Source of the DNA: Nonlabens agnitus
GTDB lineage: Bacteria; Bacteroidota; Bacteroidia; Flavobacteriales; Flavobacteriaceae
Direction of reading: 5' to 3'
NCBI RefSeq assembly: GCF_002994045.1
Contig: NZ_MQUC01000003.1
Span: forward strand, 1,836,501-1,900,500
DNA length: 64,000 bases
Positions 16,215 through 24,655 of the stretch are shown here, piece after piece. The notes beneath the pieces were generated by a model. The model worked only from the letters and a program-made list of their open reading frames with translations. It ran no database searches and was not told the origin of the DNA. Within the stretch, counting starts at the first letter, position 1. Each line of letters begins with the position of its first letter. The position numbers were made by a program, and so were the translations under genes.

Positions 16215-18755
16215 ATGAAGAATCTTTTACTAGTGCTGGCTGTTTTTTTCGCTTTCGCGAAAGCGATAACCGCACAAACCATTGTTGATCCACAAATGGA
16301 TTATTATTTACCCACAGACGTCACCTATAATCCTAACATCCCAACACCTGAAGAAGTGATAGGATACGTTCCTGGGAAATGGCACGTGACCCACGACAAG
16401 CTGGTCCAGTACATGACGGCGCTCGCCAGTGCCAGCGACCGCATCACTATTGAGAATAGAGGCAAGACCTTTGAGGACCGACCCTTGATCCTACTCACGG
16501 TGAGCTCGCCCAGCAATCTGCAAAATGTAGAGGCATTGCAACAGGCACGCCAAGATCGAATTGATGGGAAATCCAGCGAGAATGGTCCTATTGTGATTTA
16601 TCAGGGTTTTTCCATTCATGGAAATGAAGCCAGTGGTTCTAATGCTGCATTGCTTTATGCCTACTATCTGGCCGCTACACAAGGGCCCAAAATTGATGAG
16701 ATGCTGGACAATACCGTGGTGTTACTGGATCCCAGTTTTAATCCTGATGGACTGCAGCGATTTGCAGGTTGGGTGAATCAGCATAAAAATGAAAACATTA
16801 CTATCGATGGTAACGACCGCGAATATGACGAGGCGTGGCCTGGTGGACGTACCAATCACTATTGGTTTGATATGAATCGCGACTGGTTGCCGGTACAATT
16901 GCCAGAATCCAGAGCACGCATCGCTACTTTCAATAAATGGATGCCCAATATCTTGACCGACCATCACGAGATGGGAACCAATTCCAGCTTCTTTTTCCAG
17001 CCAGGAATTCCATCCAGAACTAATCCATTGACGCCGCAAATGAACCAAGACCTTACCAAGGAAATAGGAAACTATCATGCCGCGGCACTAGATAAAATAG
17101 GATCCTTCTATTATACAGAAGAAAGTTATGACGATTTTTACTATGGTAAAGGTTCTACTTTTCCAGATGTAAATGGTAGTATAGGAATTTTGTTTGAGCA
17201 GGCGAGTTCCCGTGGGCACGCACAGGAATCAGTTAATGGGGTTTTGACTTTCCCATTTACCATACGCAATCAATTTACCGCAGCGCTAAGCACGCTGGCT
17301 GCCGCCAACGGCATGAAAGACAAACTGTTGAATTATCAAACGAAGTTCTTCAAAGATGCTGCTAATGAAACCAAATCAGGCAATATCATTTTTGGCGATT
17401 CTAAAGACTCTGGGAAAACCGATGCGTTTGCAGAGGTTTTACTACGCCACGAGATACGATTAAAAGAACTCAACCAAGATGTCAAAGTAGACGGAAAAGA
17501 ATACAAGAAAGGTTATGCATATGTCATTCCCAAGTCGCAGAAGAAAAGCAGATTGATCCAAGCCTTGTTTCAAAAAGACACTGAATTTACAGACAGTCTT
17601 TTCTATGACATTAGCGCATGGACGTTCCCACTGGCTTTTGATCTGGACTATTCCATGAATGCTGGAAATATCGCTACCGGTGCCGATGTAACCGCCACGA
17701 TGGACCAAAATTCTTTTGAGGTCAATAAAGCTTCCAGTACCAAAAAGCCTCTTGCGGTTTCAGACTACGCCTACCTGATGGAATGGAATGAATACGAAAC
17801 ACCTAAGGTATTGAACCAACTGTTGAGGGATGAGATCATTGCCAAGGTAGCGATGCAGCCCTTCACGCTCAACGGTAAAACGTATGACTATGGTACGATC
17901 ATGATACCCGTATCGAGACAGCCTTTTTCCAAAAATGAACTGCAGGAGCGTTTGCAGGAATACACTAGCGAGACTGCAGTGGTTGTGGATGCTGTTTCTA
18001 CGGGATTAACGACAGGAATCGATCTAGGATCCAATTCATTTGTGCCTTTGCAAGACCCGAAAATTGCGCTAGTGATAGGCGATGGCATTGATTCTTATGA
18101 CGCTGGTGAGATCTGGCATTTGATGGACCAGCGTTATGATATTGCGATCACTAAGATAGAACGCGATCGTCTAGGCCGTGCCGACTTGAGCAATTACAAC
18201 ACCATCATATATCCCAATTCTTATGGGTCGCCAGACAAGAGCACGATGGAAAGCCTGCAGTCTTGGGTGCGCTCTGGCGGTACCCTTATAGGTTTTGGCA
18301 ACTCGCTGCGCTGGATGTCCAGTAGCAAAATTTTACCCGTGACGTTTAAGTCCACTGAAAATCCTGCCAAAAACGTGACCTTTGAGCAGCGTGGCGATTT
18401 TAACGGTGCGCAGGTCATAGGTGGAGCTATTTTTGAAACCCAACTGGATCGATCGCATCCTGTTGCTTTTGGGTATAAGGACAGCCAGCTGCCTATTTTT
18501 AGAAACTCTACCCTATTTGTAGAGGCTGATAGCACTTCCTATCGCAATCCCATCAAATACACCAATGAACCACTCATGGCTGGATATATTTCAAAACCCA
18601 ACCTAGAAGCTTTGAGAAATACCAGACCCTTTGTCCACAACAACTATGGCCGTGGCGATGTTATTGGCTTTACCGACAATACCAATTTTAGAGCCTTTTG
18701 GTACGGCACCAACAAGCTGATGATGAACGCGGTATTCTTTGCAAAGGCTATGTAA
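16215..18755 (+). CDS. Exported M14-family zinc carboxypeptidase
   Basis: The protein has 846 residues. The signal peptide MKNLLLVLAVFFAFAKAITAQ is partly encoded by a copy of the 16-bp palindrome (16250-16265). The M14 catalytic domain follows: zinc ligands in FSIHGNEASGSN (HxxE) and a histidine in LTDHHEMGTNSSFF, with WFDMNRDWLP and LDPSFNPDGLQRF between them. A glutamine-amidotransferase-like or beta-rich C-terminal half includes WVRSGGTLIGFGNSLRWM. Family members cleave C-terminal residues of peptides outside the cytoplasm, so periplasmic peptide degradation is inferred. It stands alone between two terminators. Confidence 0.9.
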   Translation: MKNLLLVLAVFFAFAKAITAQTIVDPQMDYYLPTDVTYNPNIPTPEEVIGYVPGKWHVTHDKLVQYMTALASASDRITIENRGKTFEDRPLILLTVSSPSNLQNVEALQQARQDRIDGKSSENGPIVIYQGFSIHGNEASGSNAALLYAYYLAATQGPKIDEMLDNTVVLLDPSFNPDGLQRFAGWVNQHKNENITIDGNDREYDEAWPGGRTNHYWFDMNRDWLPVQLPESRARIATFNKWMPNILTDHHEMGTNSSFFFQPGIPSRTNPLTPQMNQDLTKEIGNYHAAALDKIGSFYYTEESYDDFYYGKGSTFPDVNGSIGILFEQASSRGHAQESVNGVLTFPFTIRNQFTAALSTLAAANGMKDKLLNYQTKFFKDAANETKSGNIIFGDSKDSGKTDAFAEVLLRHEIRLKELNQDVKVDGKEYKKGYAYVIPKSQKKSRLIQALFQKDTEFTDSLFYDISAWTFPLAFDLDYSMNAGNIATGADVTATMDQNSFEVNKASSTKKPLAVSDYAYLMEWNEYETPKVLNQLLRDEIIAKVAMQPFTLNGKTYDYGTIMIPVSRQPFSKNELQERLQEYTSETAVVVDAVSTGLTTGIDLGSNSFVPLQDPKIALVIGDGIDSYDAGEIWHLMDQRYDIAITKIERDRLGRADLSNYNTIIYPNSYGSPDKSTMESLQSWVRSGGTLIGFGNSLRWMSSSKILPVTFKSTENPAKNVTFEQRGDFNGAQVIGGAIFETQLDRSHPVAFGYKDSQLPIFRNSTLFVEADSTSYRNPIKYTNEPLMAGYISKPNLEALRNTRPFVHNNYGRGDVIGFTDNTNFRAFWYGTNKLMMNAVFFAKAM

Positions 18756-18860
18756 TGGTAGTGCAAAAAGTTTTGTGATGCAGGCTGGACTTTAGGTGAT
18801 CTCGCTTTCGCGAAAGCGGAACACCACAACAGCACCAGTGCATGATACCTACATAAATCA

Positions 18861-18890
18861 AAAAAGCAGATTCTCACGAATCTGCTTTTT
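18861..18890. terminator. Bidirectional terminator
   Basis: A stem AAAAAGCAGATTC / GAATCTGCTTTTT with a TCAC loop, between the convergent M14 peptidase gene and typA. Confidence 0.9.
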
Positions 18891-18914
18891 TTTAATATAT
18901 GATTGAAGCTACAT

Positions 18915-20720
18915 CTAGTTCAATTCTTTACCTCTACGTTTGCGCTCATTCTCGTCAAGATAGATTTTACGCAATCTCAAGTGGTTAGGAGTTACCTCTA
19001 CATATTCATCCTTCTGGATGTATTCCAGGGCTTCTTCTAACGTGAACTTTACCGGTGGCGCAATCTTTACCTTGTCATCGTTTCCTGCACTACGTACGTT
19101 GGAAAGTTTTTTGGTTTTAGTCAAGTTGATCGCAAGATCATCTGGTCTTGAGTTCTCACCTACTACTTGTCCACCATAAATCTCTTCTCCTGGATGGATA
19201 AAGAATTTACCACGATCCTGAAGTTTGTCCATGGAGTAAGGAATCGCTGTTCCTTTTTCCATAGAGATCATGGAACCGTTGATACGTCCAGAAATCTCAC
19301 CCTTATAAGGTTCAAAACCTATAAAACGGTGGTTCATGATGGCCTCACCAGCAGTGGCGGTGATCAATTGGTTTCTCAACCCTATGATACCACGTGATGG
19401 GATCTTAAATTCGATCAACATACGGTCGCCCTTAGGTGCCATACTGGTCATTTCACCTTTACGCAAAGTAACCATGTCAACGGCCTTACCGCTTACATTC
19501 TCTGGCAAGTCGATAGACAACTCTTCAATAGGCTCACATTTTACACCATCTACTTCCTTGATGATTACCTGTGGTTGACCTATCTGTAATTCATAACCTT
19601 CGCGACGCATGGTTTCAATCAATACAGAAAGGTGCAATACGCCACGGCCAAATACCATGAACTTATCTGCAGCACCGGTATCGTGTACCTGCAACGCAAG
19701 GTTTTTCTCCAATTCCTTAGTCAAACGATCCTTGATGTGACGTGAGGTCACAAACTTACCGTCCTTACCAAAGAATGGTGAATCGTTTATGGTGAACAGC
19801 ATGCTCATGGTAGGCTCATCGATAGCGATGGTTTCCATAGCTTCTGGATTTTCAAAGTCAGCAACACTGTCGCCTATTTCAAAACCTTCCAGACCTACGA
19901 TCGCACAAATATCACCTGCCATGACTTCTTCTGCCTTGGCTTTTCCCATACCGTCAAAAACGTATACTTCTTTGACCTTTGTTTTGGTCATAGAACCATC
20001 ACGTTTGCACAACGTTACATTTTGTCCTTCTTTAATGGAGCCTCTTTTTACTCTACCTATCGCTATACGACCGGTGTAGTTTGAGAAGTCTAGAGAAGTA
20101 ATCAACATTTGAGTGGTTCCTTCTTCTACCTTTGGGGCAGGAACATGCTCAATCACCATATCCAGCAATGGCTCGATATTGCTTGTTTCATTTTTCCAGT
20201 CCTCTGACATCCAGTTGTTTTTTGCACTACCATAAACGGTAGGGAAATCCAGCTGCCATTCTTCTGCACCCAATTCAAACATCAAGTCAAAAACAGACTC
20301 GTGTACCTCGTCTGGTGTACAGTTTTCCTTATCTACTTTATTAACCACGACACAAGGCTTCAAACCAAGGTCGATAGCTTTTTGCAATACAAAGCGGGTT
20401 TGTGGCATAGGACCTTCAAAGGCATCTACCAACAGTAACACACCATCTGCCATGTTCAATACACGTTCTACCTCACCACCAAAATCTGCGTGACCAGGTG
20501 TGTCGATGATATTGATTTTAGTACCCTTGTACATTACAGATACATTCTTTGCAAGAATCGTGATCCCACGTTCTCTTTCAATATCGTTGTTATCAAGGAT
20601 TAATTCTCCCGTATTTTCATTCTCACGGAAAATCTCACAGTGGTGCAAGATCTTATCAACCAGTGTGGTTTTACCGTGGTCAACGTGAGCAATAATCGCA
20701 ATGTTTCTAATATCTTTCAT
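18915..20720 (-). CDS. typA: Ribosome-associated GTPase TypA/BipA
   Basis: Start 20720 (MKDIRNIAIIAHVDHGKTTL) is the family start; the frame to 20747 adds nine unlikely residues. The protein of about 600 residues carries G1 AHVDHGKTT, G2 RERGITI, G3 DTPGHADFGGEVER, G4 NKVDKE and G5 YGSAKN, then domains II, III and V and the BipA-specific C-terminal domain (SIDLPENVSGKAVDMVTLRK). It is a translational GTPase that aids 50S assembly and stress adaptation. It is a single-gene unit, convergent with the M14 peptidase. Confidence 0.97.
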   Translation of the reverse strand: MKDIRNIAIIAHVDHGKTTLVDKILHHCEIFRENENTGELILDNNDIERERGITILAKNVSVMYKGTKINIIDTPGHADFGGEVERVLNMADGVLLLVDAFEGPMPQTRFVLQKAIDLGLKPCVVVNKVDKENCTPDEVHESVFDLMFELGAEEWQLDFPTVYGSAKNNWMSEDWKNETSNIEPLLDMVIEHVPAPKVEEGTTQMLITSLDFSNYTGRIAIGRVKRGSIKEGQNVTLCKRDGSMTKTKVKEVYVFDGMGKAKAEEVMAGDICAIVGLEGFEIGDSVADFENPEAMETIAIDEPTMSMLFTINDSPFFGKDGKFVTSRHIKDRLTKELEKNLALQVHDTGAADKFMVFGRGVLHLSVLIETMRREGYELQIGQPQVIIKEVDGVKCEPIEELSIDLPENVSGKAVDMVTLRKGEMTSMAPKGDRMLIEFKIPSRGIIGLRNQLITATAGEAIMNHRFIGFEPYKGEISGRINGSMISMEKGTAIPYSMDKLQDRGKFFIHPGEEIYGGQVVGENSRPDDLAINLTKTKKLSNVRSAGNDDKVKIAPPVKFTLEEALEYIQKDEYVEVTPNHLRLRKIYLDENERKRRGKELN

Positions 20721-20747
20721 AAAAATAGCGCTTCTTAGCGGCTGCAA

Positions 20748-21158
20748 AAGTAGTCTTATTTATTGGTTTTTAAGCCTTTGATGCGTTAAAGTAGGTGTTG
20801 AGGTAATAATCTGATAATCAACTATTGTTTATCAACCAACACGAGTGGTAGTGTCTACGCTTTTTTGCCATTCTCCATGCGTTCTCCTTGCTTTTGCATC
20901 ATAACGCCTAGTACCCAGGAAAGAAAATAATAAAGTCAAGACCAGAGCATAACTCAAGGTTACTTGATCTATACTTGATCCATACTTATTTGTCGAGAAC
21001 GCCATACACTCGTCATACACTCGCCATACACTAACCATACACTAACCATACACTATCCCCTAAGTATCTCCCTAGTATCTCCCTGGTATCTGAAATGGGA
21101 AATAGCCTTAAAATTATATTTTCAAGGTCCCTAGGGATAGCTATGCTATTGTTAATGC
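20748..21158. other. Intergenic boundary region with short direct repeats
   Basis: This gap lies between typA and the recombinase remnant. At about 21001-21053 there are five copies of (AC)CATACACT-type 10-11 bp units (CGTCATACACT, CGCCATACACT, AACCATACACT). At 21060-21096 there are three copies of AGTATCTCCCT-like units. A 68-residue frame across it has no coding character. It marks the left edge of the accessory region. Confidence 0.6.
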
Positions 21159-21992
21159 TTAGGTAAGTTTTAAAAAATCCAGTGGGCTGGTCGTATTTGC
21201 GATATTACGGTCAGAAACCCTGGTGTAGAGCAGTGTTGTCTTAATATTATTGTGTCCCAATAAATTCTGTATGACTTTTAGGTTTGTTCCTGAATCTAAC
21301 AAATGCGTGGCATAGGAGTGTCGCAGGTTATGACAGGTTACATCTTTGGTAATTCCAGCGCGTTTGCATGCATTGTTGAAAACGGCTCGTAGGGATCCCG
21401 CACTATATTGTTCCCTTTTTTGACCTTCAAAAAGATAGGTTTTAGGCTTATACTCTTGATAGTAGGCTTTTAAAATAGGCTTTAGGGAATCTGGGTATGG
21501 TACGATTCTATCTTTACGACCTTTTCACTGACTAATGAAAACGCAATTGCGGTTTTTGTCCAGATCAGATATCCTGAGATTGATAAGTTCACCACTTCTA
21601 AGCCCAAGACTATACATTGTGGCCAGCATGGCCTTGTGCTTTTTATTTTCTGTCTTATTGAGCAGTAGCGTTACTTCTTCTAACGACAAGATTTGCGGTA
21701 ATACTTGCTGCGGAGCCCGAGGTTGTAACTTCTTAAAATCCACCTCTCTTTTGTGCATTTCAAACAGGTACAACCTGACGGCGCTCAACAATTGCTTTTG
21801 AGTTGTATATACGTAACTTTTGATAAGGATCAGTTCGCCTAATTTGTCAAAAAGGTAATAGTTATCTAACTTTTCTATAGGTGTTTGAAAGCCTACAAAG
21901 TCTTGAAATACGTGTAATAAGCCGATATAAGACCTGATAGTGTTATTACTGTACTTTTTAATCTGTAGTAGCGTTTTAAAGTCTTCAAACAT
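21159..21992 (-). pseudogene. Tyrosine recombinase (integron-integrase-like), interrupted by one in-frame TGA
   Basis: From ATG 21992 one frame runs 278 codons to TAA 21159, broken only by TGA at 21525-21527. The first part has a SAM-like N-terminal domain (YSNNTIRSYIGLLHVFQDF) and the first catalytic Arg in LATMYSLGLRSGEL. The second part has the Lys in KGRKDR, HNLRHSYATHLL (His and Arg), LLGHNNIKTT and the nucleophile Tyr in LLYTRV, and ends NTTSPLDFLKL. The stop falls where relatives have the first Gly of GKGxKDR, so GGA to TGA would explain it. The insertion domain typical of classical IntI is absent. The gene is divergent from the cassette array, exactly as intI is in integrons. Without readthrough the product lacks most catalytic residues. 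Confidence 0.85.
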
Positions 21993-22104
21993 GCTGATAT
22001 TTTTGTAGGATAAATATCATGCAAAAAGAGATATATCTTATGATATTAAGTTAAGAAGGTATTGATTTAATTGGGGTTAAGTATTAACTTGCTTCTATAC
22101 ACTA
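21993..22104. other. Putative primary attachment region (attI-like) between recombinase and first cassette
   Basis: This 112-bp AT-rich stretch separates the recombinase start from the first GTT cassette boundary at 22105. By position it corresponds to attI plus the divergent promoters of an integron. I see no hairpin of the cassette type and no clear Bacteroidota promoter (TTG ... TAnnTTTG), so the call rests on context only. Confidence 0.35.
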
Positions 22105-22161
22105 GTTGTGTGTAATGTGACAAACGAAAATTAAATTATTAACAAATTAAATTATATAATT

Positions 22162-22500
22162 ATGAAAAATTTATTTCTTGCAATTGCTCTGATTATTGGA
22201 TTAAATTCCTTTGCTCAAGACAAAACCGAAATTAAAAATGACAAACCTGAATTCAAATGTGATGTAGTTAAATTTAATAAAGAAACTAACACAATTGAAT
22301 TATTAGGAAATGTTAGTTTTAAAACTGACATTATTGAATTGGAAAAAGCAGAAAAAATACTCTTGAACAAAGAAACGAACGAAATTATTGTTAGCGGATT
22401 AGCACAGTTTACAATCGATGGAGCAATCCAGATTTCTGAAAAAGCCGATAAAAAAATTATGAGGTATAAAATCGGAGAACGAATAGCTTACGTCGAATAA
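22162..22500 (+). CDS. Small exported OstA/LptA-like protein (cassette 1)
   Basis: The protein has 112 residues and starts MKNLFLAIALIIGLNSFAQ, a clear signal peptide with cleavage after FAQ. The mature part (EFKCDVVKFNKETNTIELLGN, then VSFKTDIIELEKAEKIL, then IIVSGLAQFTIDGAIQI) reads like a short beta-jellyroll of the OstA/LptA kind, where successive strands describe a substrate trough. Lipopolysaccharide transport is the role of true LptA; this short version is probably a relative of unknown function. It is the first cassette next to the recombinase. Its ends are GTTGTGTGTAAT (22105) and ACTACACACAAC (22503). Confidence 0.6.
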   Translation: MKNLFLAIALIIGLNSFAQDKTEIKNDKPEFKCDVVKFNKETNTIELLGNVSFKTDIIELEKAEKILLNKETNEIIVSGLAQFTIDGAIQISEKADKKIMRYKIGERIAYVE

Positions 22501-22502
22501 AC

Positions 22503-22636
22503 ACTACACACAACAACGGCTATAGTTCATTGCGGCGGAATTTCCTCTCGGAAATTCCTGCGTATTTGCAATGTTTGGTTTACGGCGGAATAATTCTGCC
22601 GAATCATTCCGCAACGAAACCATAGCCCAAACCGTT
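22503..22636 (+). repeat. attC-like site of cassette 1
   Basis: R'' ACTACACACAAC, then AAC + GGCTATAGTT...TGCGG pairing with CCGCA...CATAGCC, then a 5-6 nt spacer and GTT. An inner GCGGAATxxTTC hairpin repeats twice. Confidence 0.8.
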
Positions 22637-23094
22637 CAGGCCAATTGCCTGCGGCCGTAGCTCTCCGCTATGAAATTTTAATTTTAAGGCTTGAGCACCA
22701 ATCAATTCGAATGTGAGTATGGTTAAAAACTACTAATCAGCCTGAAGAGCTTCAAAATTTCAAGACCTGCCTGCCGGCAGGCTCCCAATTTACTCATGTG
22801 TCTTCCTCTCGCTCCTACCTCGCTCGTCGGAGACAGAAAAGGCAACCGTGATCAAACGCCTTTTCAAAAGGTTGGTGTTTACCTGGCTAGGATCTCGCTT
22901 CCTACACCAACTGGCACGAACATAGCATAAAGCGCATAAGGTATGCATTCCTCTCGCTGTGCTCGTCGGATGCAGGATGCTCCACGTGAGGCTTCTATTC
23001 AATAACAATAACTATCTTCATCCATCAAAACCAATCAATGGAAAGGTAACAGCCAAAGATGAGGGAACGCCTCACACGCATAATACCTTTGCCG
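22635..23094 (+). repeat. ORF-less cassette, copy E1
   Basis: First of six near-identical non-coding cassettes (E1-E6). It begins TTCAGGCCAATTGCC and ends ACCTTTGCC-GTT. It contains three hairpin-forming inserts relative to E5: CTGCCTGCCGGCAGGC near 22770-22786, TGTCTTCC...GGAGACA near 22799-22836, and GCATTCC...GGATGC near 22946-22975. The insert next to its expected R'' removed the sequence complementary to its start. No open frame is conserved among the copies. Confidence 0.8.
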
Positions 23095-23104
23095 TTAGGT
23101 GCAA

Positions 23105-23323
23105 TTAGTACGCACCATTACTAAACCAATATTTCGTTTCACAATCTTCGCAACAATGTACTTCTTCCCAATCCCAATAACTACCATCCATAGTTGAGCC
23201 TTTACTTTCATTAAAGCATTTTGGATATTGCTCGTTGTTCACTTCATATTGTTCGTCACTATCATTATGCCATTTTCCACAATTAGGGCATTTGTAATCC
23301 TTAACCTTAACTGCACCTAACAA
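23105..23323 (-). CDS. Small cysteine-rich, probably zinc-binding protein (inverted cassette gene)
   Basis: The 72-residue frame is on the minus strand, opposite to every other cassette gene. It has CPNCGKW near residue 12 and a HCCEDCETKYW cluster near the C-terminus, which together look like a zinc ribbon; the function is unknown. There is no ATG. The first possible start is a TTG at 23323 that lies inside the cassette's own R'' (23310-23321), so the start is uncertain. The stop lies about 10 bp from the left boundary, so the gene fills the cassette exactly. Confidence 0.6.
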   Translation of the reverse strand: MLGAVKVKDYKCPNCGKWHNDSDEQYEVNNEQYPKCFNESKGSTMDGSYWDWEEVHCCEDCETKYWFSNGAY

Positions 23324-23439
23324 TGGCTATAAGTAATTGCTTGTTCTCGCCTACTTCTGAAAATCCTCGCGGACTTTCTATTCGGTTTGTATTTGCTAAA
23401 TTAGTGAATTAAAGACGCCAATAATTATACACAAACACC
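23310..23439 (+). repeat. attC-like site of cassette 3
   Basis: R'' ACTGCACCTAAC pairs with its start GTTAGGTGCAAT (23094), 11 of 12 bases. The left arm GGCTATAAGTAATTGC is standard. The right arm (GCCAATAATTATACAC) is diverged and the terminal GTT is CTT. Confidence 0.75.
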
Positions 23440-23463
23440 TTGTGCACAATTAAAAACCAACAT

Positions 23464-24642
23464 ATGAAACATTTAATTTATTTTCTTACAGTTATGACCT
23501 TTCTATTAAGTTGCCAAGAAGAAAAGTCAATTGATTTGATTATTGAGAACTTTGAAAAGCAAGTTGAAAAGAATAAATCTTGGGAATATGACATTAACTA
23601 CAAGATGAAATACTTTAGTTCCGATGAAGATACTTTAAACTATAATTCAAATGTTCGATTAATAAAACATAAAAATGACACCATTTTCGGTGGAAGTTTT
23701 TGGATAAAAAACGATAGCATTGACAGATACTACGACTTAGAAAATATCTATATTATCAATCACAAACAGAAAAAGATAACTAAATTCTTTCCACACAAAG
23801 GTCAAGATTGGGCAATTAATGGAAATACAATAAGTGGTGTTCTAGATTCTTATTTTTTAAAAGCAAATCGATTATCAAAATACTGGAAAGACTCTACCAC
23901 AGTTGCCAGATTAACTGATACAATTTTTCGAGATTCAAATAGAAATGCTATAAAATTCAGATTTAAAGACAACTTACCAATTGAAAAACAAAGAAAGATT
24001 TTCTTTTTCAACGAAGATGACAACTTAAAAAATATAATCTACTCAGTTAAATTTCAAAATGAGCATCAATACAATGAATGGCATTTCACCAATGAGAAAT
24101 ATAACAGCATAACCGATAGTGATTTACAATTAGAGTTAAGCAATCTAATTGACAGCTACAAAATCGAAGATTATAAAGAAACTGACCCAAAAGAAATGGA
24201 ACCTATAGCTAACGGAATTGAAGCACCAGTATTTGAAGGCTTTAATTTTCAACTTAATGACTCCATCAGTTTAAAAGATTACAGAAACAAATATGTTTTG
24301 GTTGACTTTTGGTACAAGGATTGTTTTCCCTGTATAAAAGCAATCGCCTCATTAAATAAAATACGAACTGAATATTCAAAAAATGATTTGGCGATTCTCG
24401 GATTAAATCCATACGACAATAAAGAAAAGGATAAGGAGAAACTTGAAGAGTTCATCGAAATAAATGAAATGAATTATCCAACGATATTTGTTGATAATGA
24501 AGTCACTAAAATATATAATGTTAGAGCATATCCAACTTTTTATATTATAGATACTAATGGCGAAATTGTTTATTCAAAAATTGGACATAGTGAAAAGAAT
24601 GAAAAGGAGATCGATAGTTTACTAAATAAATGGATAAAATAA
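23464..24642 (+). CDS. Lipoprotein with C-terminal thioredoxin/TlpA-like domain
   Basis: Start ATG 23464 (MKHLIYFLTVMTFLLSC) opens directly on a lipoprotein signal; an upstream TTG frame is discarded. The protein of about 392 residues has an N-terminal 230-residue region unlike anything I can name, rich in Lys/Asp/Asn. A TlpA/ResA-type thioredoxin domain follows: LNDSISLKDYRNKYVLVDF, active site WYKDCFPCIKA (CxxC), cis-Pro region RAYPTFYIIDTNG. It is probably anchored facing the periplasm as a thiol-disulfide reductase. It is a single gene in its cassette, followed by the attC site that carries IS copies 1 and 2. Confidence 0.85.
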   Translation: MKHLIYFLTVMTFLLSCQEEKSIDLIIENFEKQVEKNKSWEYDINYKMKYFSSDEDTLNYNSNVRLIKHKNDTIFGGSFWIKNDSIDRYYDLENIYIINHKQKKITKFFPHKGQDWAINGNTISGVLDSYFLKANRLSKYWKDSTTVARLTDTIFRDSNRNAIKFRFKDNLPIEKQRKIFFFNEDDNLKNIIYSVKFQNEHQYNEWHFTNEKYNSITDSDLQLELSNLIDSYKIEDYKETDPKEMEPIANGIEAPVFEGFNFQLNDSISLKDYRNKYVLVDFWYKDCFPCIKAIASLNKIRTEYSKNDLAILGLNPYDNKEKDKEKLEEFIEINEMNYPTIFVDNEVTKIYNVRAYPTFYIIDTNGEIVYSKIGHSEKNEKEIDSLLNKWIK

Positions 24643-24655
24643 CTGCACACAACAA

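Noticed and set aside
20832..21038. A 68-residue minus-strand frame next to typA
   Set aside because: Crosses the short direct repeats, has no plausible start context or domain.
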